In this document: piece after piece, positions 11,591 through 23,470 of the stretch | How the letters are laid out: every line of letters begins with the position of its first letter | Numbering within the stretch: position 1 is the first letter of the stretch | Assembly (NCBI GenBank): GCA_008508345.1 | Contig: QNGE01001717.1 | Coordinates: 62,001 to 126,000 of the forward strand | DNA: 64,000 nt | Direction: 5' to 3' | Source: Paragonimus westermani | Lineage: Eukaryota > Platyhelminthes > Trematoda > Plagiorchiida > Troglotrematidae | Notes under the pieces: generated by a model | Database searches by the model: none | What the model was told of the DNA's origin: nothing | The model's input: only the letters and a program-made list of their open reading frames with translations | Program-made: the position numbers and the translations under genes

Positions 11591-12648
11591 TCGATGCCAT
11601 CATCCCCAATCAAGTCGCTACTCGTTTTGTGTTTCAAAATCCATCTACCCGTGTCCCAGATGTTGCCGCTCTGCCAGACACGGATGCGGATTTCAACCAG
11701 ACTAACTTAAGCAACACACTGTCGACTGTTGGAATTGTGCATATGGATGCTGGTTCACGAGGTTACGCGTCTCAGTCTACCGGATTGCCCATTATTTCCG
11801 TGCCCAGCAAACGCACAGTGGTACACAAATATCATTCTTTCCGAAAAATTCTGCCCAAATCACCCGAACACAGTAGCTGTCCTTCCGGACCTTTGACACC
11901 CAGCGCTGCCTACATGAATGTTTCTCATTTGAACTCATCAGCACCTCGATTGACTCAGTTACCAATGGTAACAGGTTTGTACAGGAGTGGCTCATTGCCT
12001 CAGACCACTACTTCCCTTACGTGCGACGTCCTCCAAAACGATACTTACTTTGTCGATATTACCCAAGATATCTCTGCGGGTGTTGGTCATAACAAATCCT
12101 TTGAGCATGCAGCTTTTATCTCCGGCGCATCAACGAATCCAGCGTCCCAGTTGCTCAAGAGCCTGCTGGAAAGTGATTCCAAAGATTCAACAGGCACTCT
12201 ACCAGTATCTGTGCCAGGTGCAGCTCCTATTACGACCACTACTTCCACGATGACTGCTTCTACTGCCGTATCCACGGTGAGCGGGTCTGTCACTTGGAAC
12301 CAACCAGCTCATCACAGCCGCGGAACGTGGCAGCTCGGTAGACGTGTCGTCAGCGGCGGTACGCATCGTAGTTCCGTCGACCCATCTTCCCACCCACTTG
12401 GGCGCACACCTCAGTCAAATGCGTCTGATGTTCCGCGCCCTTCTCTTAAGGCGATTGATGCCACTGAGGGTAAGGAGCCAAAATCCATTGTTCCAGCTGG
12501 ACTCCCGCCGTCTATTCGTTTAGTCCCCGGCCCGACTTCTCGGTTGCAGCAACTTCATCAACACCATCAAAGGCGACAACAGTTGCAACAAGAGCAGCGG
12601 CAAGCCCAAAAGCACTCTGAACAAGCAACATCCAGTGGCAGCTCTTAA
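11591..12648 (+). CDS. Terminal exon of Ser/Thr/Gln-rich unknown protein
   Basis: Last coding exon: 1058 bases entering in phase 1 after acceptor CCCGATTTCAG and ending at TAA 12646-12648. It encodes 351 residues plus the shared junction codon. Ser, Thr and Pro dominate; the middle has SQLLKSLLESDSKD, an LXXLL-like leucine motif, followed by a Thr/Ser run. The C-terminus is Gln/His/Arg-rich (LQQLHQHHQRRQQLQQ), then ends ATSSGSS. With the two upstream exons it gives a 652-residue partial product. Composition suggests a disordered, perhaps nuclear, protein such as a transcriptional cofactor, but that is inference only; I do not recognise an orthologue. The coding call itself is strong because of length and compatible phases. 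Confidence 0.8.
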
Positions 12649-12765
12649 ATTTGTCTGTAGCCGTGAGTAAATTGGCGTCTAGCTGTTTTCAATTGTGCGT
12701 TAAGTCTCAATTACTGTCTTTAACTCAGACTAAAAAGAAACTAGCTGACATTCAAAGGCGATGCA

Positions 12766-12771
12766 AATAAA
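12766..12771 (+). terminator. Poly(A) signal AATAAA
   Basis: Canonical AATAAA 118 bases after the stop codon of the terminal exon, followed by an AT-rich stretch. It is the first such hexamer after the stop and the likely 3' end signal of the gene. Confidence 0.6.
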
Positions 12772-12789
12772 CTGTAATTACTCACACCA

Positions 12790-13860
12790 AGTACTTTTGA
12801 TAGCTGTACGCGTACGGCATCCGACACGTAACGCAGTAATCCTGGTGTGTAACTCTTTTTTCTAAAGGTTTTTTATTTCGAAGTGTTTCTGTCGCCGTCG
12901 TTATCGGCGTACTCTACTAATGTCGTTTTCAGTTTTACACTCTGAAAATTACAGGTTGTTTTGAAGAGTAAACGCAGCGCCACGTATTATGGAGTGTCCG
13001 AATTCACTGGAGTTTTGTCGGTGTGGAGTGACCGAATTCCCTGGAGTTTTGTTAGTATAACTAGATGGCGTACACTTAAGCTGATAAACGTATATCACTT
13101 CCCAAAATTCAGTAAAAACCCAGTCTGTTCTTCCACAGCTCTCTGTTACTCTGTTCAGAAAGGAATAAACGCATCTTTTTATGCGCACAGTGGGTCCTTG
13201 TCTCCGATTTCAGCCCGGTTAGAGTACGGGAGAAAACGCGGGCTTACTATTTTATAGATGGTTTCGAGCACAGTAACCACGTTGCTTCATTATACCACTG
13301 GGCCTATAAATATTCTGTAATCAAGCATTAGGTTGACTTTTTGTGAATACTGCAAGTATCGTGCAGATGTACATGCCCCGTAAGTCTGGAAACGGGAGTG
13401 TGGATGCCAAAATATGAAACTTGATATTTCATTTTGATTTTGGTAGATGAGAACTGTGTTTAAGCAGATGGTCATACAGAGCTAAATTACATCAGTGGAG
13501 AGTCAAGTCTGGCCTCAGCTAATTTGCGGTCATTGGTTGCTCCTTGACATCGCACTGATCCAAAGGTATGCTTACACAGTAGTGCGCTACAGTCCTGCTA
13601 GTTCTAGTTCCATACCTGTCCTACCGGGGAGTCACACTTCTTTCTTATTTGACACCAATATTTCCGTTTTTTTCTGTTAGCTCAAATGTGTGTACGACTA
13701 CCATCCTTACTGTTTTTACTGTAGATTCTAATTTAGTATTCGGAAGCTTCACTATATTTGTCGTTCATATGAACATGCCTGTTTGCTAGTCTGCTAACAT
13801 GCAGCTTACTTTGGCCGAGGTTATGCCAACCGGTTCCTAGATGTAGTTCTTGAGGACTGA
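12790..13860. other. No gene seen
   Basis: Intergenic sequence between the poly(A) signal and the next LINE copy. Open stretches are short, and no motif, repeat family or RNA gene is recognised. Confidence 0.5.
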
Positions 13861-14472
13861 AGTCCTCACATTTGCACGGATCTAGATGACTAGGTCATAT
13901 ACTAAGGACGCCAGCTAGTCGTTTGCCACACCGAGCACTGTCTGCTGACGCTGCGGCCGACTGGCGTATGGTGCGAGGTGGTGGACAGATGATGACCTGG
14001 TATGAAGAAATGGATTGGTTCACGAAGGGTTTGACCGGTGTAGGTCGTGTTCGTCTCCCGGACTGGGTCGCACGCGATTCACTGAGTCGGTGGTTGGAGA
14101 CGTTAGGTGGGATGGCGGCTAGTCGGGCTCAGTGTCGTGAGTGTTGTCGTTGTTTGGCCGAGTTGTCTGTGGAGTGAGTGCACTTAATGACGCGGTTTAG
14201 TGAAAGCTGTAAGGGGGAGTTGTTTTGCTGATGACGCCTTACTTCTACTTACAGCTTGTTTGTTTGTTTATTTGTTTGCAAGGTGTAGAAGAAGGAGTTA
14301 TTTTTGGTGGTCAAATCGCTTCCTTTATCTTCTTTCTCCTCTTGTGTAGGATTTGGGTTTTTGTTCATGGTTATTTGGCAGTTGAGCATCGATGGGAACC
14401 ACTGGTGTATTGGTAATGTTTTGCAGGAGATCTTTTATCTGATTTTAGTTGTGTTATAGTCTTTAGATAAGT
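13861..14472 (+). mobile_element. LINE copy 2, 5'-truncated
   Basis: Starts abruptly inside the RT C-terminal region (AGTCCTCACATTTGCACGG) and is almost base-for-base the same as 7314-7865 and 17132-17690. It carries the same in-frame TGA and the same final coding block (WLETLGGMA, Cys-rich end). Instead of ending in the TGATGA microsatellite it continues for about 57 bases (AATGTTTTGCAGGAGATC to TAGATAAGT) that are also present after copy 3 but not after copy 1. Like copy 3 it has CATCGATGGG where copy 1 has CATCAATGGG, so copies 2 and 3 are closest relatives. Confidence 0.85.
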
Positions 14473-15706
14473 CATTTATCTCTGTTTATGGTAATGATGT
14501 TTATGGTGAATTTGGCTGTACAGCTTCGAGTAGATTTTCTTATTACTGATCGGTGTTACCGATAGTTCCCTTCAATTTGAGGCTTCATGTAGTTCTGTTG
14601 AACTGTCTTTTGATTGTTGGTTATGGAACCATATGAACATAGGAAAGGGTCCTGCCAACAACGCCAACCAATAAACCAGTTGGAATACTCGTTCGACGGT
14701 TTTTTGTTAATGCGTTTCGCACTACGTGACATAATTGTAATCACTGTCTTAACTGCAGTGGAACCATTGCTTTCGTGTACAAAGCGTTCACCGCTTTTTA
14801 CAGGTAGCGTAATTCGTGCTCTGGTGGTTTCAGCAGTTCACTATTTTCGATGTTGGACTGTTTGTTTTATGCTATGTGGGAGGTTACGCCGTGTATTTAC
14901 TTCACTGCTCGTTTATGTGCTTTCTTTACTATGCTGTGAATTGATGGATGTGCATCTACTAGTTGTCTAGAGTGATCCCGTTGGTGTCCACTGTTTTTGT
15001 GATATTACTAGGTGAGTGTGTGACACTTTGAAGTTTTGTGTACTCGCCATTAGATATGGTTCCTGTTGGGGGAGCCAGGCGTATGTTTTGAGTCACATCG
15101 CGTTCAGAGAGGCAATCAGACTATTAATTAAATAAAGCGTAACTTGGCTGGACTGAATAATCAAAACTTCAGGACACCGGAATGTGTATCCTGCAATGTT
15201 TAGTATCTTGTAATTGTGTATCGGGCGTTCTCAGCCGTCGTGAACTCGTAAGAACTTTTAGTTACGGGACAAAAATCCATGGGTGCATTCTGAAACTGAA
15301 ATATAACAAGTAGGGTGGAACCTTAACTTTGAGTTGATCTGGTCAGTCCAGACTTTCACAGAGTGGTTTGTGTGACGTTTGGGGATCTGATTTCCAGTTA
15401 TGGTCGAGTGAGTCTTTGTCTAGCTTGCTCTCGTTTATCGTTGCTGTATACTTTTTACCGAACTTCTCTTTTATATTCATTTTACCAATGTTCACCTGTC
15501 AGGTTGCGTTGTACATTGATATTTAGGCTACGTCACACATTAACGTGGGGCAAGGGCAATAATCGTTAACGTTAGGCAACCCCTTCTGAGGATTATTTGT
15601 TCAACTTTTTAACCAGTGACTTATCAGCGCTGTCGTAAGATATTTTTGTTTTCTATGGTGGTTTGATTTACTCACAATTTTAACTCATTTTTCCAACCTT
15701 TTCTAG
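14473..15706. other. No gene seen
   Basis: AT-rich intergenic sequence with no recognisable coding, RNA or repeat family. A short open stretch around 14614-14970 has no motif. Confidence 0.45.
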
Positions 15707-15891
15707 GCCCCTGTCCTCCTTCACACGTGCAATTTGGCCTCAGCACACCTGTCGTTGTAAATGCAAGTTTTCTGATGGTTCTGTCTGGTTTGCGCAATCG
15801 GTCGTCACCTGTACATAAATCCGGTTCGATCCCACCGCTTCCCGTCCTTCCTCACCCTGCAACAATCCTCATAACTATTTTTGCACAATAA
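15707..15891 (+). CDS. Candidate proline-rich exon (uncertain)
   Basis: A 60-codon open stretch directly follows an excellent acceptor (TTTTTCCAACCTTTTCTAG). Read in phase 1 entry it gives CPPSHVQFGLSTPVVV and later SGSIPPLPVLPHPA, and ends at TAA 15889-15891. The Pro/Ser-rich composition resembles the gene at 3377-12648, and the entry phase is the same as that of its terminal exon, so it could be an alternative last exon or belong to another gene. No strong donor is seen inside. It may equally be chance. Confidence 0.3.
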
Positions 15892-16166
15892 TCTAACTAC
15901 GTACATTGATTGAGTGCGCTTCCGGTGCCTGTCACTGGGCAGCATGTTCCTGTTGAATGAACCACTCGCTTTTGGTATGCGTTACTTTTCTCTTCTTTGT
16001 GTTGCCGTGCTGTGAATGATGTGTATTTTGACGTGGCAGTTTTCTTAACCAATCGATTTGGTTTATTGTACCTGCGTTGATTTGCCCGGTTGATCATGGT
16101 CCTTTCGTTCGCATGCGTTTCATCACGCTGATCTACGTACACCCTGACCTCTATTTCTACTCCTAG

Positions 16167-16444
16167 GCGTAGTTTTCATTCCTGCTGTCGGTTTGCCTGA
16201 ACCAGATCCACTTTGTGTTCCGTTATTGCAAAGGACCACTCCGCTGATCAGATTCCATTTTTCCGATGTGGTCGAGTGCATTAGACAGACGTACACATTT
16301 CCCAAACAGCACACCACTTCTCAACCCATATTCATTGTATTCGCATCTTTTGTCCCACTTATTTTTCTTCATCGATTGTCTAATCGTACGTACACAATAA
16401 CTGATATGACTACCATCTCGCTTTTCTGGGCAATTTTTTGTTAA
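16167..16444 (+). CDS. Candidate exon (uncertain)
   Basis: Open reading behind acceptor TTTCTACTCCTAG, also entered in phase 1. It encodes VVFIPAVGLPEPDPLCVPLL, then TTPLIRFHFSDVVECIRQTY and a hydrophobic stretch, to TAA at 16442-16444. The first 45 residues look protein-like; the later part is less so, and a donor may lie before the end. No family recognised. Confidence 0.28.
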
Positions 16445-16504
16445 TCCACGATTGTGGAGGTTCCGCTTTTGGTTTTCATTTGCATCTGAGTTGTCAGGCG
16501 TTCT

Positions 16505-17744
16505 GTCCTGGCAAATGAAACACTGAAGGACTGCCTGCGGCACTCACAAGATGGTGGCGTGGACCTCTTACCTGGTGGAAGCCCGATTGATCTTGATTAT
16601 GCTGACGACAGGGTGTTGCTGTTTGACAACTGTCAAGCAGCACAAACGATGCTGCACGCTATTTCACACTTTGTTGAATACTATGGAACACGTTTTGAAG
16701 TCTGCAGGTGCAAAGTGTTTATGCAAGACTGTTGTGGTTACGTAGACTTGATATTGGATAATGAAGGCATGGAGGTTGTTGACCGGTTCGTGTACTTGGG
16801 GAGCTGCATCAGCGACGATGGAGATGTAGGGAACAAAATAGAAGCATGTGTTTCTAAGTCTAGGGCGGTATTCAATAATTTGGGACACCTTGGACGACAG
16901 AGAGGCGTCTTTGTGAGGTTTGAGGTTCGTGTTCTTAAGACAACAGAGACAACAGTGTTACTTTACGGCATCGAAACGTGGCTGCTCAGAGTAGGGGACG
17001 TGAACCGTCTTCAGGTAATTGACCACCGACATATGTATTTGGTCATTCGTATCGGGTGGCACCAGCAACTGTTCAACGAAGAGGCTAGGAATCACATGTT
17101 TGGTACTGATTGTCAAACGAATTCCTTTGTTCAGTCCTCACATTTGCACGGATCTAGATGACTAGGTCATATACTAAGGACGCCAGCTAGTCGTTTGCCA
17201 CACCGAGCACTGTCTGCTGACGCTGCGGCCGACTGGCGTATGGTGCGAGGTGGTGGACAGATGATGACCTGGTATGAAGAAATGGATTGGTTCACGAAGG
17301 GTTTGACCGGTGTAGGTCGTGTTCGTCTCCCGGACTGGGTCGCACGCGATTCACTGAGTCGGTGGTTGGAGACGTTAGGTGGGATGGCGGCTAGTCGGGC
17401 TCAGTGTCGTGAGTGTTGTCGTTGTTTGGCCGAGTTGTCTGTGGAGTGAGTGCACTTAATGACGCGGTTTAGTGAAAGCTGTAAGGGGGAGTTGTTTTGC
17501 TGATGACGCCTTACTTCTACTTACAGCTTGTTTGTTTGTTTATTTGTTTGCAAGGTGTAGAAGAAGGAGTTATTTTTGGTGGTCAAATCGCTTCCTTTAT
17601 CTTCTTTCTCCTCTTGTGTAGGATTTGGGTTTTTGTTCATGGTTATGTGGCAGTTGAGCATCGATGGGAACCACTGGTGTATTGGTAATGTTTTGCAGGA
17701 GATCTTTTATCTGATTTTAGTTGTGTTATAGTCTTTAGATAAGT
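16505..17744 (+). mobile_element. LINE copy 3 (RTE/CR1-like) with YADD box
   Basis: 5'-truncated LINE that begins inside the RT palm. The translation shows NETLKDCL, GGVDLLPGGSPIDLDYADD (RT catalytic motif C), then the same thumb and C-terminal blocks as copy 1 (VYLGSCISDDGD, VLLYGIETWLL). From about 16617 on it is nearly identical to copy 1 (6793 on), with only a handful of base changes seen (for example TTTCACAC against TTTCTCAC, TTATGTGG against TTATTTGG). It shares the in-frame TGA (17159-17161). After the 3' UTR it runs on through the same 57-base extension as copy 2 and ends at TAGATAAGT. Confidence 0.85.
16559..17449 (+). pseudogene. LINE RT palm and C-terminal region (copy 3)
   Basis: Frame open from motif C (LDYADD near residue 16) through the thumb to TGA at 17159, continuing in the same frame to the family's natural stop at 17447-17449. 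The endonuclease and most of the RT (fingers, motifs A and B) are missing through 5' truncation, so no activity is expected. The C-terminal Cys-rich block CRECCRC is typical of this LINE family's end. Confidence 0.8.
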
Positions 17745-20700
17745 TTAGATGGGATCCGGCATTACAAACTGCAGCCTTTTTCTTCTTTCAGGATTATTTA
17801 TATAGATATATTCATATATATTTATTTAATGTGTGTTTTGATCAGGCAGTGCGGACAAAGCTGATCATTGAGCGTAATTGATACATGGTTTCATTTTATT
17901 TTTCGGCCTATGTGGCTGTAGACAGAAAGTCACCCACAATTAGTCATCGGACGCGTCTGGCTTCTAGAACTGCCAGTTTAGCTGAAAGTCGCTATGCTCA
18001 AATTTCGATCTTGATGGTACTTTTGAATGATTATCACTTGTTTGATATGAGTCTCCTAGAATGCGTGATTTGGATAATGGAATCTATTTTTGCGGATGAA
18101 CAAGGTTACGGCACTTTCACAGCAAGTCAAGGATAATTGTTGGCAGATAACAGCCATTGAGTCAGAGTGAGCATTGTGATCTCTCCTGAAAAAAAATTTG
18201 TTGAGTTTTTGAGCCTCCGAAGCTGTGGGTGATTGGGTACTCTTGATTTGTTGCTTGCAGTTAAGTTCAGTAAACTTGGCAAATTGTGCGTTCCCAAGTA
18301 AAGCATTCCTTAGGTTCCACACTGCCATCCATCAAAATCTTTGTTAACTTGTAAAAATGTATTTGTAGACCGTCTGCCAGATTTTCTACTTTCTCGCCAC
18401 AAGTATGGCGCAATTTGCCAGCCTGTTGGTAAATAAACACAGTTCTGTTTATGTGTGCTCATGGTGTATAAGCGCGGCTCAGCGTGAACGTTACATTATG
18501 GAGCGGTGATCCTGAAACTGAAAAAAACTTCTGGGAGATGCTCACTTGTTAACGGCTACCTGATCACCTATTTTCGAAAGTTAAGCCCGAGCAGCAGGTG
18601 ATCAAACTTCAGCCACCAACCAATTGAAGAGCCAGATATTCATTAATGTCCCTTACAAAAGCGATCAGTTCTCATAATTTGACTTGACAGTCGAAGTCAG
18701 CAAGTATTCGTATACAGTTTGCAGGACAAATGGTTGCTGCTTTCTACTCACTACTCTTATATTTGTCATTTCAAAACTGTCTCGCGTAATTTGCCAATAT
18801 GTTTACGGTCTAAGTAATCTTGAGGGCGAGCTGAAACTTTTGACGGGAAAGGACGGAACGTACCTCCGAGTGATGATTACTTATACAGATGAAATGTGAG
18901 CCACCATCTTAGATTCGTAATGATAACCCAGCTCTTTCATTTACAAAACATGTCACTGCAACTGGTCATGTGGTTTACCCCTTCACTTTGCCTACTGTTA
19001 GTCGCCGTCGCAATCCCAAGGTACAACGTCTATTGTAGCCGCATCAACGCAGCTTAGCATACCGTCTTCCTCTGTACAGAACGGACTGAAGGAAAAATCT
19101 CGTTTTCATGCACTTATAATTATTCACCTTAAAAGTTTCGGTACCCATGTGTAATTTATTTCGTCACCACGAACTTATATGGCTGAATACTTCTCGCAAG
19201 GTACTGATGCGAATAACTGAAACGATTGTATCATGCATTGAGTACCTTCTTAAAGAAGGGATCACAGTGTTTCAACTGTATGCTATGGTACAGCACTCAA
19301 CGCAAGCGATTTAATTTAACACGTCAAGTTGAAAATGACAGTTTACCCCCAACAACGTGGCGATCGGTCGAAAACATGAAGTTTTCGTTTGCTGTATGTC
19401 CAGCGCCTGCCTTTCATGTCATCGCCCAGTTCACCTGCAATGTAAGTGACATATAACTATATAAATATATACATAACATGTGATATTAAAGTAGAAAACC
19501 GTAAAATACGAGGCCGTAAGGTCACTCTGTGAAGGCGCATCATCGTCATCTTACAAAGTAGCATGTATTTGTCTCATGTGCCAACTGTCCACTGAATAAA
19601 CCACTGCGTGAGTTGCCCACATACACATTAACATCTCAACACCCCTAGAATATACTCACTATTCAGAACCGAACGCTCAGTCTTATCTGTCCTATCCCGG
19701 GGGGCAGTCAGTAAGGTTGGATTATTTCCCGTTTGAACTTGATAAACATCTGGCTGCTAACCGAGTACATCTGAGGACAAAGAAGACCCCAACTAATTTG
19801 AGAGGTCTAAATGTTGACCTTCTGTCACCTGAGAGTTTCATCTCTATATGCAATCAAAAAGAAGCGATGACCTTCAAATCGTGGGGAGTTGTTCCACCGG
19901 TTCATTATTTGGCGCTGAAAGCGATTCCTGGGGTGGACGTCTCCACACGTACCACATAAAATGCGATATGAGAATGTTTACGGCTGAATTATCTAAATGT
20001 GGAGATACAGATTTTCATTAACCAACAACATATGAAGTGACAAGAATGTCACGTCTCACGAACTGCCAGTAGGAATATTTAAAGTTTGGTGAGGAAAAGC
20101 AGCTGAATATCGGCGGATACTTGGAGCGGATGCTAAGTGAACGAAAACCAGATGGAAAGGTAAACTCAGGATAATACGATGTGCCAGTGCACAAAATTTA
20201 CGTTAGAAAAATGTCGCTCCTTCTATGTGGAATACAGGTTGTTTTAATGGTCTGTAGCTCTAGTTTAAACCCACTCAGCCATATTAAAGGCGGGTTTTCT
20301 CAACACGATGGTTGAACCTCCCATAGGATATGCAGAGTACTTCCTTCCTATGTTCTGCTGGCCCCTATTACCAGATATGAACAATCAATAGGCAACGTTT
20401 GTGCGCATATTACCATGCATCCAACCCATCAAACGAAAGAATAGCCGACGTCCAGGTATAATTGTGCAGCACGTTAACTGTTTGCTTAATTCGTAAATAA
20501 CATCCGTTCGTTTTTTTTGTCAGTTCAACATTTACAATGGTCGGATACAACCGTATCAAGCATCTTAAGGCTGTTTGTGACAAGCACAACTGTTCCTCAG
20601 TCCTGGGACTCGATTTATTTCCCCATAAAGTGCAAACGGCTTGCCACATTAGCTCCCAAGGGATATTATATTGGCTTAATACGACCAGCCTCCAAAACAG

Positions 20701-23118
20701 CGAGTAGCTTAACAAAACCATATGAATTTTGCGAATTGGATTGTTTGCCAAGTCCACACCTGCAGGTCATGATGAAAACCCAAAGCCGACCTAGCATGAT
20801 GAGTGTAACACATTATTTCAACTAGGACATACTGTTAATAAATTGACCGTGTGAGACGAAAGAAGTTAACAGGGCTGGTAGCAGTTATGCATTGTGCTCT
20901 AATCGACGATTTGTAGCAGTAACGTGCTACTTAATTAAACCAAACATTAGGTCGAATATAATTGTACTCTCTTGTTAATTGTGAGTGTACAGGGAACCCA
21001 CATATTTGCTAATAAGTCGTAAGGGATTTTGGTTACTTTGAATCGAACATCACTCTGGAAAGTTCGCAACTGTCTCAATCCAGCCGAATTCTTTCAAAAA
21101 CAGGCATTATGCTCAAGTTTCACTCGTTTTAGAACAAATCATTAGCGCCACATCACAATGATATCACATTGGGCAAAACTGAAAATGCCTTACTATTTTC
21201 CACTAGCAGTACTACTATTGCCCGGTCGTCTCGAACTGATAACACTAGGACTTCTATTCGAGTTGAAATAATGGAATTCACCGAAATTTTGAGCCACGTT
21301 TCAACTGTAGGTTTGTGTCTGTGCGATGGTTCCAGTTGCATGACTCAACACGTGACACGTTGGTGTGCTCGTCATTTTACACCTGTTTATCTAAGCTGAT
21401 TGGACCGTGTGATCTTCCTGACTAGACAATTGGTCCGTAGTCTACTCATATTCAGATGCCGATACTCTACTGTCTAATGCCTCATTGCACAGTCCTTCCT
21501 GCTGGGCGCTCTCTACAGATTCCGTGGTATATTCTTCTTCCCTGCCACAACAGACTACACCTGTTGAACTGTACCCTAATTCCATATTCCTGTGATAACA
21601 AACATGTTGTGTGATATCCCTTTTTTGCAATGCCCTGTATTCTTTTGTTGGTGCTTAGATCATCGAATTCCTTAGCTGATAACACAGGCTGACTACAGTA
21701 ATGTTGATTTTTTCATTGAGTCCTGGTAATCTTGATAGCTACCGGTAAGCGAACGTATTGGCAGTGTGAATACCGCCCTTTTCATCAAGTGTACATAGAA
21801 GCATATTTTATGGTTCACTAGAGGAAAATCGTAAGCCACTGAACATGTAAGATTATTCTCGTTTATTGCTAAAATCTCATGCTCCAAGGGGGCGCACTGT
21901 TTTACGTACCTCACTGAATTTGAGCATAACGAAACAGGGAAAGCAAAGCTGTTTAATACTACACACATACACGTCGACAGTCTACCTAGCTCTAGTTAGA
22001 AACAAACTCCAGCGTTTCTCTTTGGCAGGTTAATTAACTAGCCGTTAGTAGGTCGTTTGTTCTTTCAGTCACCTACTGATTGCACCTCGAGATCAATTTA
22101 TTATCAATATACTCCAAGCAGAATATAACGCACCTCGTGCCAGCTGCATATCTAACAGGCGCTATGGACACGTGATACGGACCGCCATAATCGTTCAGTA
22201 TGATGCAATGCCAACGTTCCATCAATCGGCTGATCGAGTTTAATGGTGTTGAGAAAAATTAGGATCTTCACGAAACGAGACTTACAAACGGAATATTTCA
22301 ACTTTGATGCTGTTTATGAAAGTATGCACATCACCACGAGACACAGCTGAGCTGGACTGGACCATTGCGCAAGATTCGTCTGAATGCTGTCAGGTTGTGG
22401 AATTACAAAAGTCTGCATTACACTCCAAAAAGTAACTATTAATACACCGGTAAAAATGTATTTTCAGATCGTTCTAAATGCCATGGAATATACTAACTGA
22501 TTGAGTTTTGCTCACACGCCTGCCAATATCGTAGTTTCTTGGTTTTCAGGTAAGTCAGTACGCGTATATATTTGCCAACAACTATGCTCTGTCTAGATGT
22601 TATAACATCGTCCATCGATAATTCCGGACCATGTGGAGAGATTTACAACCGCTCGATATAGACCGAATCCCAAAAACTGGATCACAGTAGCTGTTAATGG
22701 TATCCAGCTACAGTGCCAGCGGATCGGCATAGTCGGTATTCATTACAAACGTTCATCTAATTTGTTTAACCACCTAATTTGAAGAATATCCACGTTCCGT
22801 GGATTTTTTAGCCTCAACTGCGGTGCCTGTCTGTCTGCTTGCTAGGAACTGTGGTTCATTTCAGCGACCCACTCGCACTCTGGATGAAAACCTTACCAAT
22901 CAACATCACCTTGTTCAGTTTGCGGACAGTCAGGGACGGCGTAATTCACGTGGCTGTTACTCGGGGAAGCCGGTATATTTTCCTAAACACGACAACATGA
23001 CTATTCTTCGTTCTCTGTAGAACGCGAAACGGAAATTTACCGTCGTCTCTCTACAGTTAGATGATAACTAACGTTGTGAAAATGGTTTTGAATTGCTGTC
23101 CATTTACTAATTGAAGAA
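17745..23118. other. No supported gene; some open stretches
   Basis: Mostly unrecognised intergenic sequence. A TA-rich microsatellite lies near 17795-17830. Open stretch 19294-19441 ends at a GTAAGT (19442) and could be an exon, but its acceptor is weak. Another at 19717-19959 has protein-like codon use (FELDKHLAANRVHL) and may be a gene or transposon relic, with no family recognised. The rest of the open stretches are at chance length. Confidence 0.35.
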
Positions 23119-23226
23119 CTGATGAGTAGTCGGGGATTTGGTTTATTTTCAAGTTGAACATCACTCACACTTGATCGCAGCGTTCGCATTCAGATAGACT
23201 TTGCAGCCAGCCTCTTTCGAAAAGAA

Positions 23227-23271
23227 GCACGAGACTCGATTTCCGCTCTCCTTAGAGCTCGTCAGTAGTGC
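23227..23271 (-). ncRNA. Degenerate hammerhead ribozyme in SINE copy A
   Basis: Minus strand: CTGACGA at 23265-23259, a perfect 5-bp stem II (GCTCT with AGAGC), then CGGAAATCGAGTC instead of the CGAAACTCGAGTC found in copy B. The change disrupts the conserved GAAA of the catalytic core, and stem I has one mismatch (GCACTA with TCGTGC). The fold is recognisable but self-cleavage is unlikely. Confidence 0.7.
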
Positions 23272-23469
23272 ATATCCTTGCCATGGCCACGATTTGAACT
23301 CCGGCCATTCCAATCATGAGGCAACCGTGTTGACCACTGCGTCATTGAACTCACATTAGGCACGACCGAATTATCAAATCTTAACGCTCAACCACTCTCG
23401 CTTGTGAGCAATGATCAGGTTGCCCGATCGTCTCGAGAGGAGACTCAGTAACCGTCCTGTTACTCCAAT

Positions 23470-23470
23470 N
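23470..23470. other. Ambiguous base N
   Basis: The only undetermined base in the window, sitting exactly at the junction between SINE copy A and its inverted partial copy. Confidence 0.95.

Larger units (their letters stand above)
23119..23470 (-). mobile_element. tRNA-derived SINE with hammerhead relic, copy A
   Basis: On the minus strand this element has a tRNA-like pol III promoter: box A TGACGCAGTGGT (23344-23333) and box B AGTTCAAATC (23300-23291). Downstream lies a hammerhead-like core (23271-23227), and the element ends in AAATAAACCAAATCCCCGAC (about 23153-23131) then TACTCATCAG. It aligns along its whole length with 53447-53797, with scattered differences, so both are copies of one family. 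It encodes no protein. It ends at an N (23470), after which part of the element is repeated inverted. The combination of pol III promoter and hammerhead is that of the schistosome Smα elements. Confidence 0.82.

Noticed and set aside
15790..15845. tRNA-like boxes (TTGCGCAATCGG and GGTTCGATCCC)
   Set aside because: The spacing between the boxes is too short, there is no T-stem or acceptor-stem pairing, and the stretch reads well as protein.
23119..23145. CTGATGAGTAGTCGGGG, three times in the window, looks like a hammerhead core start
   Set aside because: No GAAA or stem III follows in any copy; it is the conserved 3' end of the SINE read on the opposite strand. The true ribozyme is on the minus strand inside the element.
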